Shown piece by piece: positions 33,421 to 44,100 of a stretch of DNA of 64,000 nt (its first letter is position 1; every line of letters starts with the position of its first letter). The stretch is from Anaerolineae bacterium (GTDB lineage Bacteria > Chloroflexota > Anaerolineae > Aggregatilineales > Phototrophicaceae): the NCBI GenBank assembly GCA_025055175.1, contig JANWYT010000028.1:166211-230210 (forward strand), in the 5' to 3' direction. The notes below the pieces were generated by a model that was not told where the DNA came from, did not search any database, and saw nothing but the letters and a program-made list of their open reading frames with translations. Position numbers and translations under genes: made by a program.

Positions 33421-34644
33421 ATGCTCGCACCACGCCGCCGTTCGCTCGTCCGCCCGCCTCTGCCTCGGCGCACGCGCCGTCTTGGTTGCTGGCCTGCCTG
33501 GGCCATCCTGATGATGGGCCTGCTGGCCCTGCTCAATCGCCTGAACTTGAGCTGGGAGGCGTTGCTCGCGCCGCTGCTGCCTCAGAGCAGTGATCTGGCA
33601 GCCCTGGCTCAGGCTGCCTACGGGCGCGCCGATCTGGACGCAACCATTGTGCTAGGCCAGGCACGCTTGCGGAGCGACCCGATGGACGTGGAGACGCTGA
33701 GCCTGGTGGTGCGCGCCCTGATTTATCGCAGCTACGCCGACGTGGGTCAGGAGGCGGATCGTGCTGCTGCGCTGGAGTTGACTAGCTACGCCCTGTCACG
33801 CAGCAGCTTTGGCCAAGCTATCCCTGCTCTGCACGCCCTGGCGCTGCACGCCAACCAGCGTCCTGACCAGGCCAACCGTCTAGCCCTGCGCGCCATCGAA
33901 ACTGAGCGCCAAAATATCCCAGCGCGCCTGGCCCTAGCCCTGTCGTATAGTGCCAGAGGCCTGTTTGAGACCGCCTTGCGCGAGGCCGACAAGGCGCTGG
34001 CTCTGGCCGAAGAAGCCCATCAGCAGCGGCGCAGTGATTGGCGTGTTGACGCTCTGCGCGCTCGTGCCATCGTCCTGGGCGACTTGGGCCGCTACGCTGA
34101 GGCTATCCAGACCATCGATCAGGCCATCGCTCTGCAGAGCCGCTTGGCAGCGTTGCACTTCGAACGCGCCCTGTACGCTCTCCAGCTAGGCGACCGCGAC
34201 AGCGCGACCGCCGCCTACTTCCGCGTCATTGCCAGCCATCCGAACAACGCCAAGGCCCGCCTGCGCCTGTGCGTCCTCAGCAGCGAGCTTGGAGAGCGCC
34301 AAGCAGCCTTGCGTTACTGCCAGGAAGCCGTCCAGCGCCGCCATGATTGGTATGAGGGTTGGTATCAGCTTGGGCGCGAATACTACCTCGGTGGCAACTT
34401 CGCAGCGGCCCGTGACGCCTTCGCTTCGTGCGCTCGCCTACAAGTGGCCCAGGGCGTGCCGCTGCGTCAGCGCAACATGGCCTGCTGGACGCTGCAAGGC
34501 CAATCCGCCGAAGCTATCGGCGACTGCGACGGCCTGCTGAGCGCCTACCGCGAGTTCAAAGCCATGCGCACCATTGCCGACCTGCCACAGGCTTGGAACT
34601 ATCCGCCAGAAGGCCCGCTCATCTGCCAAACGCCGACGCCCTGA
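33421..34644 (+). CDS. Membrane-anchored TPR-repeat protein
   Basis: 407 residues from ATG 33421 (GTG 33385 is in frame but directly abuts a GGAGGT). An Arg/Pro-rich basic start precedes one membrane segment (WAILMMGLLALLNRL). Residues ~75-390 form about eight TPR-like helical repeats, e.g. AIETERQNIPARLALALSYS, AIQTIDQAIALQSRLAALH and ALRYCQEAVQRRHDW. Same plan as the protein at 5050-6348 and possibly a distant paralogue. Proteins of this kind bind partners; nothing else is indicated. It follows potD by 90 bases. Confidence 0.75.
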   Translation: MLAPRRRSLVRPPLPRRTRRLGCWPAWAILMMGLLALLNRLNLSWEALLAPLLPQSSDLAALAQAAYGRADLDATIVLGQARLRSDPMDVETLSLVVRALIYRSYADVGQEADRAAALELTSYALSRSSFGQAIPALHALALHANQRPDQANRLALRAIETERQNIPARLALALSYSARGLFETALREADKALALAEEAHQQRRSDWRVDALRARAIVLGDLGRYAEAIQTIDQAIALQSRLAALHFERALYALQLGDRDSATAAYFRVIASHPNNAKARLRLCVLSSELGERQAALRYCQEAVQRRHDWYEGWYQLGREYYLGGNFAAARDAFASCARLQVAQGVPLRQRNMACWTLQGQSAEAIGDCDGLLSAYREFKAMRTIADLPQAWNYPPEGPLICQTPTP

Positions 34645-34761
34645 GCCTGAGTCGCGAATTAAGGCTCGTCAACTTGGAATTTAACGCTTGCAAAAACACA
34701 CGGCCTGGGCGAATATTGTCAACATCTATCGAAAAAATTCAGTCGTATGGGAGAGTCGCCC

Positions 34762-35442
34762 ATGCTTGCCAGCGCTGCCATGCAAGACTATCTGGCTGAA
34801 GCCTATCGGATTGCCTACTATCAGCATGACATTTACATCAGCACAACGGCCCTAGCAGCGGCGCTGAACGTCTCTGCGCCGGCGGTGACGCGCATGGTGC
34901 AGCGCTTGAAAGAAGGCGGTTTCCTAGAGCATGAGCCGTATCGCGGTATACGCTTGACGCCTGAGGGCGAACGCGAAGCGTTGCGCAGCATTCGCAAGCA
35001 TCGTCTAGTCGAGCGCTTCTTGGTGGACGTGATGGGCTTTGGCTGGCACGAAGTCCACGATTACGCCGACGAATTAGGGTCGGTGGTGAGCGACGCGCTG
35101 GCGGAACGCATGGATGAGATGATCGGCCATCCGCGTCGCTGCCCGCATGGCGAGCCAATCCCAACGCGCGAAGGCTCTATGCCGCGCTTGATTGATGAGT
35201 CGCTCAACGAAGCGCCACTGGGCCAGGCCTATGCCGTGAGCCGCGCTAACACCCACGACGCCGACAAACTGCGTTATTTGGACATGCTGGGTCTGCGACC
35301 CGGCGTGACGATCAAGTTACTAGATCGCGCCCCCTTCCATGGGCCTCTACACATCGAAGTCGACGGCCAGGCCCATTTCATTGGTTACGAGCTGGCCAAC
35401 GTCGTGCGGGTTTGCAGCCGAGAAGCCTACGATTCGATCTGA
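34762..35442 (+). CDS. DtxR/MntR-family metal-dependent transcription regulator
   Basis: 226 residues from ATG 34762, with GGGAGA at 34749-34754; the in-frame ATG at 34747 lacks such a site. Residues ~6-65 are the winged helix (DYLAEAYRIAYYQ, STTALAAALNVSAPAVTRMVQRLKEGGF, YRGIRLTPEG). The dimerisation and metal-binding region follows (RLVERFLVDVMGFGWHEVHDYADELGSVVSD, with E/H/D ligand candidates, and HPRRCPHGEPIP). The C-terminus is an FeoA-like SH3 domain (LDMLGLRPGVTIKLLDRAPFHGPLHIEVD). Such proteins repress metal-uptake genes when Fe2+ or Mn2+ is bound. No uptake gene is adjacent. Confidence 0.9.
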   Translation: MLASAAMQDYLAEAYRIAYYQHDIYISTTALAAALNVSAPAVTRMVQRLKEGGFLEHEPYRGIRLTPEGEREALRSIRKHRLVERFLVDVMGFGWHEVHDYADELGSVVSDALAERMDEMIGHPRRCPHGEPIPTREGSMPRLIDESLNEAPLGQAYAVSRANTHDADKLRYLDMLGLRPGVTIKLLDRAPFHGPLHIEVDGQAHFIGYELANVVRVCSREAYDSI

Positions 35443-35448
35443 GCGGGG

Positions 35449-35916
35449 TCAGGCCAGCTCGTCGAAAGGATGAGCGCGCGCAACAATCAGTTGACGCAAC
35501 TCTGCCAGCGCCTCAGCCACTCGCTGTCGCTCAGCGCTGTCGAGGGGCAGGGCGGCATATTCGTCCTCGTCTAGCAAGCGGGTGCTGCCATCAGGCGCGA
35601 CGAAAAGGTCAAGGGCCAGATCGTCGGCGCGCAACGAATTGGCTTGCAGGAGGGCAGGACGGGTGAAGTTGCAGTAGTAGCCCTTCAGCGCGCCGTCATC
35701 GCGGTCGTGAATGGCGAAGATGTTGTAGTAGCGATCAGCATAAAACCACTCAGTGAAGATGTCCCCACGCTTGAGGACGATATAGCCCAGGTCACGGTCG
35801 GCAAAGCCAAAAGGCGCGACAACGCAAACCCAGCCCGCGCCCTGAGCCACCACTTCGCCCTGGTAGCTCAGGGTGATCTGGCCTAAGTAGTCGCACTTGT
35901 GGATGGTGTAGTTCAT
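35449..35916 (-). CDS. DUF402-domain protein
   Basis: 155 residues. Family pattern: YADRYYNIFAIHDRDDGALKGYYCNFTRPA followed by LALDLFVAPDGSTRLLDEDEYAALPL. DUF402 proteins are mostly nucleoside di/triphosphate phosphatases with a barrel fold; the D-x-D and acidic DED segments are the metal-binding candidates. The start codon overlaps the stop of the thiamine pyrophosphokinase gene (ATGA at 35913-35916), so they are translationally coupled. The coupling hints at a shared nucleotide-linked job, but that is inference. Confidence 0.8.
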   Translation of the reverse strand: MNYTIHKCDYLGQITLSYQGEVVAQGAGWVCVVAPFGFADRDLGYIVLKRGDIFTEWFYADRYYNIFAIHDRDDGALKGYYCNFTRPALLQANSLRADDLALDLFVAPDGSTRLLDEDEYAALPLDSAERQRVAEALAELRQLIVARAHPFDELA

Positions 35917-36572
35917 GCGCGGCCCACCGTATGCACCAGCAGCAGCTTGCCGCTGCGCAGGCTGACGCGCGCTTCGCTGGCTTGCATGACGTTGCTTACG
36001 CCGCGCGTTGGGCCGAAGACCAGGCGCTCATTGTCCAGGGGGTAGTAGAGGCCTTCAGTGCGTATGCCCTCAGCTTGGTCAGCCATAGGGATGAGCGAGA
36101 CCGTGTCGCCAGCCTGGCCGAGGATGGTGTGCGTGCCAGGGTGCAGCAGCCGAGTCGCCTGCTTATCGGCTACGATCTGCACGTCACATGGGCGCAGAAT
36201 GTCTAGGGCTAACAGATAGACATTGGCCATGACCTGGTCGAGTCGTGAGCCGATCGCACCAATGACGCGAATCCAGCGCGCGCCGCGCTGAACGGCGTGG
36301 ATGAAGGCCAGCTCCAGATCGGTGGCGTCCTTCTCAGTGGGATAACGGCTGATCTGTGCGCCCAGCACTTCTAGTGCGGCCAACTGCTGTGCGCTAATGC
36401 TATCCATGTCGCCGATGATGACCTGCGGCACATAGCCAAAGTAGGCAGCCAACCGTGCGCCGCCATCGGCTGCTAGTACCAACAGCGTCTCAGCGGTTTG
36501 CGCTTCTGCCAATGCGCGCTGCACCATCGGCCCATCGTTAGGTTCGCCGTTGGCGAAGATCAGACAATGCAT
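35913..36572 (-). CDS. thiN: Thiamine pyrophosphokinase
   Basis: 219 residues, the usual length. Family landmarks: LVLAADGGARLAAYFG, IGDMDSI (metal- and ATP-binding Asp residues), YPTEKDATDLELA, GAIGSRLDQVMANVYLL and the C-terminal beta domain (TLIP-like VSLIPMADQAEGIRTEGLYYPL, GVSNV). It moves diphosphate from ATP to thiamine, giving thiamine diphosphate. The start, ATG 36572, is the first in frame. It is coupled to a DUF402 gene. Confidence 0.9.
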   Translation of the reverse strand: MHCLIFANGEPNDGPMVQRALAEAQTAETLLVLAADGGARLAAYFGYVPQVIIGDMDSISAQQLAALEVLGAQISRYPTEKDATDLELAFIHAVQRGARWIRVIGAIGSRLDQVMANVYLLALDILRPCDVQIVADKQATRLLHPGTHTILGQAGDTVSLIPMADQAEGIRTEGLYYPLDNERLVFGPTRGVSNVMQASEARVSLRSGKLLLVHTVGRA

Positions 36573-36619
36573 GAAAAATCTTCCAAATCGTGTCGCGCGG
36601 CCTGACAGACGCGCAGGGA

Positions 36620-37747
36620 TCAGTAAGTACGCCGACGCCAGCGCTCCCGAATTTCCAGCTTGCCAATCTCGGCGGTCTCCAGAAAGTCGTTCACCAGACG
36701 GGCGAACGGCTCATGCTCTAGCATAGGGAAGTGGCGAACAGATGGGATGGCAATCGGCAGGAAGACATCGTCTTTGTTGACAGTGAGGTACTGCCAAACA
36801 TCTTCGCTGGGTGTGGAGACGATGGGATCGTCTAGGCCATGAACCATGACAGTCGGAGCGGTAATTTTGCGCAGGTTGTCTAGCTGGCGCGTGATGTTGA
36901 AGCCCTGGACACTGCTGCTGACGGCGCGCTCGTCTTGTTTCTCCACGTCTACGCGCAGTTTGTCAAAGACAGGATCGCTGCGCTTGAAACACTTCTCCAG
37001 CAGGGCTAGCAGCGGCTTGCCCTGCAGAGCGTCAGCTAGAGGGTTGACGACAGGGCCGACGGGAGGCGGCGCTGAAGGTGGCACAGGCGAGGGAATGCGC
37101 GCGTTAGCGGCGTCCATCAGGCGCTGACGATCCAGCGGTGAAATACGTTCAATGGTGGGATGATCGTTGGGCAGAGCGCTGCCAGACGGACGCAGTTGTT
37201 GGGTGGGAGCGGACGGCGCAGACGGCAAGCCTGGGCGGCGCATGAGGGTGGCGTCGTCAGGCTTGTCGTTGGCCTTGTTCTCGGGTTGCTCCTCAGGCAT
37301 GGGCGGAGCGAGCGAGAAGCGATCGCGCTGGGTGAGTAAGACGCGCTGGCCAGCTGGCACGCGGTCTTTCAGATCGCCAGGATCAAACAGGGGCATACTG
37401 CTCAGCAGCAGGCGAGCAACTTTGTCGGGGCTTTTGAGGGCGAATTCAGCAGCGACCATGCCCCCCAGACCATGCCCAATCAAAGCAGTCTTGGGAATGC
37501 CAAGCTGATCGAGGAACAGCGTCAGTAGTTCGACTTGACGAGCTAGGCTGTAACGCTGCGGGTTTTTGGCGCTGTCGCCAAAGCCCATCAAGTCTAGCGC
37601 ATAGACGCTGTATTTGAGGTGGAGCTGCTGCATGAGCGGAATCCAGTAGCGCCATGAACCCAGCCAACCGTGAATCAGCACGATGGGTCGTCCACGTCCT
37701 AATTTTTCGTAATGGACTAAGTCTCCGTCGATGGTGATGGCGCTCAT
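36620..37747 (-). CDS. Alpha/beta hydrolase fold protein lacking the nucleophilic Ser
   Basis: 375 residues. The fold is clear: HGWLGSWRYW (oxyanion region), YALDLMGFGDS, HGLDDPIVS (the catalytic Asp candidate) and RHFPMLEHEP (the catalytic His). The nucleophile elbow, normally GHSxGG, reads GHGLGGM: G93 stands in for the Ser (GGT, one base from AGT). Between residues ~130 and ~240 is a Pro-rich, low-complexity cap insertion (PPVPPSAPPPVGPVVN and others). It may be a non-catalytic binding or scaffold protein. The gene is 18 bases downstream of a CheY-like gene and probably in the giant-kinase operon. Confidence 0.75.
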   Translation of the reverse strand: MSAITIDGDLVHYEKLGRGRPIVLIHGWLGSWRYWIPLMQQLHLKYSVYALDLMGFGDSAKNPQRYSLARQVELLTLFLDQLGIPKTALIGHGLGGMVAAEFALKSPDKVARLLLSSMPLFDPGDLKDRVPAGQRVLLTQRDRFSLAPPMPEEQPENKANDKPDDATLMRRPGLPSAPSAPTQQLRPSGSALPNDHPTIERISPLDRQRLMDAANARIPSPVPPSAPPPVGPVVNPLADALQGKPLLALLEKCFKRSDPVFDKLRVDVEKQDERAVSSSVQGFNITRQLDNLRKITAPTVMVHGLDDPIVSTPSEDVWQYLTVNKDDVFLPIAIPSVRHFPMLEHEPFARLVNDFLETAEIGKLEIRERWRRRTY

Positions 37748-37765
37748 AGACTCTGCTTTCGTTGC

Positions 37766-38143
37766 TCAGGCCAGGCCGTGCTTGCTGAGGATTTCTGCGA
37801 CGCGCTGCTGCAATTTGTCTGGGGCGAAGGGCTTGAGGATGTACTCATCAGCACCAGCTTCGCGGCCTTGCTCAATCTCCTCATCCTGGCCTTTGGCCGA
37901 CAGGATGACGACAGGGATATGGCGCGTAGCCTGGTGAGCTTTGATCTGCTTGCAGGCTTCGTAGCCGGTCATCTTGGGCATGCGCACATCGGTCAGGATC
38001 AGGTCGGGCAAGGTGGATTGAGCCAGGCTGACAGCTTCTTCGCCGTTGGCGGCTTGGGTGATTTGATGGCCTGCAAACGACAGGGTGAAGGCGATTAATT
38101 CGCGAATGTCACGCTCATCTTCGGCAACGAGGATGTGGGCCAT
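37766..38143 (-). CDS. CheY-like response regulator
   Basis: 125 residues: one receiver domain. AEDERD (acidic pocket), LILTDVRMPKMTGYEA with the phosphorylated Asp, VVILSAKG (conserved Ser) and YILKPFAPDKL (conserved Lys, then the Pro). No output domain. It lies 6 bases downstream of the giant histidine kinase gene, so it is probably that kinase's receiver, acting by protein contact or passing phosphate on. Confidence 0.92.
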   Translation of the reverse strand: MAHILVAEDERDIRELIAFTLSFAGHQITQAANGEEAVSLAQSTLPDLILTDVRMPKMTGYEACKQIKAHQATRHIPVVILSAKGQDEEIEQGREAGADEYILKPFAPDKLQQRVAEILSKHGLA

Positions 38144-38149
38144 GTGATC

Positions 38150-41100
38150 TCAGTCTCCCACCATTTGTTCTGGCTTGGGGTTGGTCAACGCGAGGTGAGT
38201 ATCGGTCAGATACTGAGGCTGCTCTAGGGGCAGTTTGACGAAGAAGGTCGTCCCCACACCCAACTGTGACTCGAACCAGACTTCGCCATGATGGAGCAAG
38301 ACCAGCTCTTTCACCAGGGCGAGGCCCAAGCCTGTGCCGGCCACGTCCAGCTCCAGGGCATGTTCGTCGTAGCGCTCAAAGCGCCGCCAAGCGGCTTCTT
38401 TAAAATGATCGGGAATGCCCACACCTGTATCAGCAATAGACATTAGCACGGCCCGTCCTTCGTCGGCGCTCTGCCCTGTGATGGTGATGGAGCCGCCGCT
38501 GCGGGTGTACTTGAAGGCGTTGTCGATGATGTTACTGAAGATTTGCAGCAGTTTGTCGCGGTCGGCGCGCACGCGCGGCAGGTCGGGCGGCAAATTCAGG
38601 TTGACGGTCAGCCCCTTCTTCTGGTTGGCAGCGCGACCCTGGAACAGATCGACTAAGCCGACCACCAATTCGCCTACGTTGACCTGCTGCATAGTCAGCG
38701 TGTAGTCGCCGCGATCGATCTTGGCGATGTTCAGCACGTCGTTCACCAAACTAGTGAGGCGTTCGACGTTCTCTTTGATGGTGTTCATCATCCCCTGCTG
38801 TGCCACTGATAGGTCACCACCAGCGCCCATGAGCAGCAAGTCAGTGTAGCCCTTGATCGGCGTGAGCGGGGTGCGGAACTCATGCGAAACGCTGGTGATG
38901 AAGTCGTTCTTGGCGCGTTCAGCCAGCACGTCCTTAGTCACGTCACGCAGCACAGCCACCGTCCCCAGGAATTGCTCACCGCTGAAGACGGGTGAGAGCT
39001 GAGCGCTGATGATGCGTTCGCCTGTCTCAATGCGTTCAGCTATCACGTCGGCGCCTGGTTCTGGATGACGGATGCTGCTCACCCAGTCGTTCACGAGCTG
39101 AGTCCAGCCTAGGGCGTCTTCACCATACAGCTTGGTGAGCTGCTCTATGTGGCGGCCTATGGCTTGACGGCGCGGCAGGCCCAGGATACGCTCGGCGGCG
39201 CTGTTGAACAGGACGATCTTGCCCTCGCTGTTGGCTTGCATAACGCCGTCGGCAATGCTCTCCAGGATAGCGTTGCTCTTTTGCGCTTCCTCCTGTTCAG
39301 TGCGCAGCAGGCGGCCCAGGCGCTCGGCTTGTTCGCGGATGAGCTGGTATAGGTCAGCGCTGTTGATGGATGCAGCCACCTGGTTGGCGGCTGGCACGAG
39401 CAGCTTGATGTGATTTTCGGTGAACGCGGCCACCTCATTGCTCAGCAAGACCATGACGCCCATAGGGTCTTCATTGCTCTCCAGGATGACGGCCAGGGCG
39501 CTGCGGGCTTGGCTGATGGAGGGATTCCAGTAGCTCTCTCGGTGTAGGTCGTCGATGATGACGACGTGATCCTGACCGCTGTCGATCAGCCAAGTGGCCA
39601 AGCTCTGGGCGGGGTGGGTGACTTCGCCGCTGTTGAGGTTGATGAGGTTGTTGGGGTTGAGAGCCGCGCGGCAGTACAGACGGTCAGTAGCTGGATCAGC
39701 CAGCATAATCACGCCGTCCTGTGCGCCAACGGCCTTGCTCACCATGCCCAGCGCGCGCTCCAGGAGCTGTTCCATATCCAGGGTGCGCGCCAGTTCTGAG
39801 GTGATCTGATAGAGCGTGTCCAAGCGATCGCGTTCTTGCTCCAGCTCCTCGGTGCGCTCAGCGACCTGGCGGTTGAGTTCTTCAGCGAAGCGCGAGACGC
39901 GCTCAAACAGTTTGGCGTTCTGGATAGCCGCTGCCAGCTGGGAAGCGACGGTCGTCAGAATACGCTCATCGTTTAGGTTGAAAGCGCGCGAGCGTTGGCG
40001 ATTGCGGATCGCCAGGACGCCCAGTACCTGGTCACCGATCAGCAGCGGCACGCCCATATAGCTCTTGGCGTCGCCCTCGCCGTTAGTGACGCCCATGCTG
40101 CGACGCAGATCGTCGATGCTGAAGTAATCCGCTCCTAGCGATAGAGAGTGGCGTTTTTTGATGATGTACGAGACCTCATCCATCCCCAGCTTGCGCGGGC
40201 CGATGTAGAACTCTTGGGCCTTCGCCCCAGAGCCGCGCACGGCCAGCGGGAAGGTGATTATCTGGGTGTCAGCGTCGTACAAGGCTAGATAGACTTCATC
40301 AGCGTTGGTGATGCTGGTGAGCTGTTCTTTGACGATGGGCAACATATCGTCGATGTTCAGCGTGGAAGAGATGGCTTGGGACAGGGCGTTGATGATGAGC
40401 AGTTCTTCGAAGCGTGCGTTGGTCTCGGCAGTCAGGCGAGCGCTCTGGATGGCGACAGCCACCTGTGCGCCCAGGGCTTTGGCCAAACGGGCCTTCTGTT
40501 GGGTGACCGACTGCTCATCGTTGCTGGACTGCTCTAGCTTGATGAGGCCGATGGACTGATCGCCCACCACCAGCGGCACAAGGATACGCGCTCCGCGTCC
40601 CATGCTGCGCATGTCTTCTAGCTCTAGCTCGTAGAGCTGCATGGGAGCGCTCTGCTGAGGCGCGTCAATCAGCACGACGACGTCGCGGTTGCTGAGGGCG
40701 CGCTGGCGCGCCGGATAGAGGCTGAGAGGTTGGCGCGTGCCGACGGGCAGGGTGGTGCGTGGATTGTCGGCACGATTGACACTGAACTGTACCTCCAGTT
40801 CGCCATCGACCTCATGCCAGATCATGATGGTGCAGTCTTCCATGTCCAAAGCTGTGAACATCAGATCGGCCACTGTGCGGAAGACCTCGTGGACATCGCG
40901 CGAAGCAGAGGTCGCCTGGGCAGCTTCCAGCAGCGTCCCCAACTCGTTAGTGCGCTCAAAAGTTTGCTCGAACAGATCAGCGTTGGCCAGAGCGATGGCC
41001 ACCTGCGAAGCAAAGGCGAAAGCCACATTCTGCTCAGGCCGCGAGTCATACAGCCCTTCTTCTGCCTTAGACAAGACCAACATGCCCACTACATGGCCTT

Positions 41101-44100
41101 GATTGACTAGCGGCACGCCCATCCAACTACGGGCATTCTCGTCGCCAGGGATGTCCAGACTAGGCAAAGGGACAGGCGAGCTGGCCGCCACCACGCGCTG
41201 CGTCTCCACCAACTGAGCTAAGCGATCATCAGCAGCAATCTTCAAGCGCAGATTGGGCAGGTTGCGTCCATTGGGGAAGGCGCTGTGGCCTTCCAGGGTC
41301 ATGAATGAGCCGTTGCGTCGCCAGACGCTCATCGTGTCGTAAGGGATGATCCAGCCCATCTCGCTGATGGCTACGTTGATGACTTCCGCGCGCTCCAGCG
41401 AGGCAGTGATGCGCATGGAGACCTCGGTCAGGGCAGCCAATTGATTGGCGCGCATTTCGACGGCTTCTTCTAGCTTGGCACGCTCCGTCACGTCTTCTAC
41501 CAGCATGACCGCGCCGCGCACAGCCTCGGCGCTACGCAGCGGGTAAAGGTAGAAGTTGCGCACGATCAGACCTTCTTGGCCGAGCTGAGAGATAAGGCCT
41601 AGACGTTCGCTAGGTTGGCCCTCAGTGAGGACGGTTTGTAGCCCAGCGCTCAGCGGCTCGCGCAGTTCTGGCTGGTAGGCGAACAAGTCGCGGTTGAGGG
41701 CGCTGTCGTCCCAACCGTACTTGGCCTTCATGAATTCATTCACAGTGATGATCCGTCCGCTGCGATCCAGCACAACGATACCTTGCTGGATGGATTCGAC
41801 GACGGAACGATTGAGGGCTTGCAAATTGACAGCCTGATTGAACAGGCGAGCGTTCTGGATCGTGCCGGCAATCAATTGGGCTAGGCGGATGAGCAGGGTG
41901 CGCGCTTCTGGTGCCAGCAGGCTGTGAGCTTGCTGGCTGCCGAAATGCATAGCCCCTAGCACATCGCCGCCAGCCAGCAGTGGCACGATCAGGCTGGAGC
42001 GCTCGCCGCGCCCGTACCAGGCGCGTAGGTCGTCGTAATGGCGGACGGCTTGGTCATCTTCGCCGTAAGTGTAGTCACTGCGGTCTTTGTAGCTGCGCCC
42101 CAGAGCCGTCCGCTCTAGCGTGCTGCGCGTCTCTTGGTTGACCTGAGCTTGGCTGCCATCGAAGACGGCGCGCAGCACGTTGAAGCTCTGGCCATCTGGA
42201 TCAGCGATAGCCAACGTCAGGACTTCAACGGGGAGAATCTGGCTTATGCCTTTGGCGACTGCTTGGACAATTTCGTTCAGGTCGAAGGTGCGGCTGGCGG
42301 CTTCCAGGATCGTATTGAGCTGAGCCTGTTGAGCGGCGCTGCGGCGGCTCTCGTCGAACAGGCGGATATTCTCAATCATTGTGGACGCCTGGTGAGCGAA
42401 GATTTCCAGCACTTCCACTGTGCTGCGGTCAGGCCGACGGTTGTCGTAAGGCCGATCCAGGGCCATCAGGCCCAACAAATTGCCGCCCTGGCCGCTGATC
42501 GTCACGAACATCAAGTCGCCATCGTGCCATTCGTCGCGCCCGCGCGGGTCTAGGCTGCGCGCGTCATCGAAGTGCAAGCTCAGCGCTTCCAGGCCGTCCA
42601 CATACCACTGCTCAAAATCTTCGATCGGGAAGAAGTAGGACTCGCTCTGACGGTACTGCGGCTTGAGGAAGTCCATCAGACGATCCAGTGGCAAGGTCAG
42701 GTTCTGACGCGCCAGGAAGACATCCAGAGGCATGCCAGCATGAGCTACGCGGCGCAGCACGCCCGCCGCTTCATCTACCAGCAGCATGAGGACGGTGTCA
42801 AAGCCCACCGACTGCTGCACGGAATAAGCGACGGCTTCCAGCAGCATATCGACTTTGGCGTTGCTGTGGAGCATTTGGCCCAGCTCGAAGATACGATTGA
42901 GCTGATCGGCGCGCTTGCGCAGGCTGTTGTTGCGCTCCAACTGCTGCTTGTAGTAGGCAGCGTTTTGGTAACCGAGCGAAGCTTTGGTGGAGAGCGTCAA
43001 CAGAAAGTTAGCAGCGCGGTCATCGAAATGATTAGGCGCATGATGGACAGCATGAATCACGCCGACGACTTCATCTAGATAGAGGATGGCTACTGCTACT
43101 GCCGAGCGCGCGCCCTCGGTGGGGCGATAGGGGCTGGCTTCGTAATCCGCGACGATGATTGGCTCCAGGCCGCGCGCTAGGGCTTCACGTTCGATGTCAG
43201 CCAGGCTGCGGCCCAGGCTCTCCAAGCCCAAGCGGCTCTCGACTTCTGGCTGATTGGCGTTGCGCCATTGAGCGCGTGGGCGGAAGATGACTACGCTGGC
43301 ATCGTCTGGTGACGTGGCGCGCTCGACTTCCTGCAGCACGCCGTTGACGATCTGGGCAAAGTCGACAGTCATCGTCAGCAAATTCGAAATACGCGCAATG
43401 GCGTCTAGTTCTTCCATGCGCCGACGCAAGTTCTCGCCGGTGGCTTCGTACAGCAGCAGCCGCTCCACTGCCGAGGCGATCTGCGCTGCTAAGGTTTGCA
43501 GCGCATTCACGTCAGCGATGGTATAGGGCGCTGTTCGGTTGGCCACCCCTAACTCGCCTAAACGGCGCTCGCCTACGCTCAGCGGCACAAGCGCTGTGCT
43601 GTGTAGGCCCAGGCGTTGGGCAATCTGATAGTTGGCAGGCAGAATGCGGTCATCGTTGGTGATGTCGTTGCTGAAGAAGGGTCGACCAGTGCTGAAGACG
43701 CTGAAGGCGAAATCGGGCGCACCCATATCTTGGATGATCGGCGCGAGCAACTCAATCCCGCTCACCCAGCGCGGATAAGTCACCAGCGAGTTGGTGCTGT
43801 GGTCGGCTACATTCAGATAGACAATCGGGCTAGCCATGAAGCTGCCAATCTCTTGCAGTACTGGTTTAAAACTCTGCTCGGTAGTGATGACGGCGCTGGC
43901 CATCTCAGCTACGCGACGTAAGCTCTCAGCTTGTTCAGCGCGTACTTGCACTTCGCGGTACAGACGAGCGTTTTCGATGATGGCGGCAGCTTGGGTGGCG
44001 AAGATTTGCAGCAGACGCGCATCCTTGTCGTCGTAATCCTGGTGGCCCTGCTTGTTGGAGACTTGCAGCGCGCCAATGCGTCGACCACCGGCTGTCATCA

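Noticed and set aside
42134..43078. Plus-strand frames of 139 and 168 codons inside the giant kinase gene
   Set aside because: They lie wholly inside a certain coding region on the other strand and show no initiation signals or domains.
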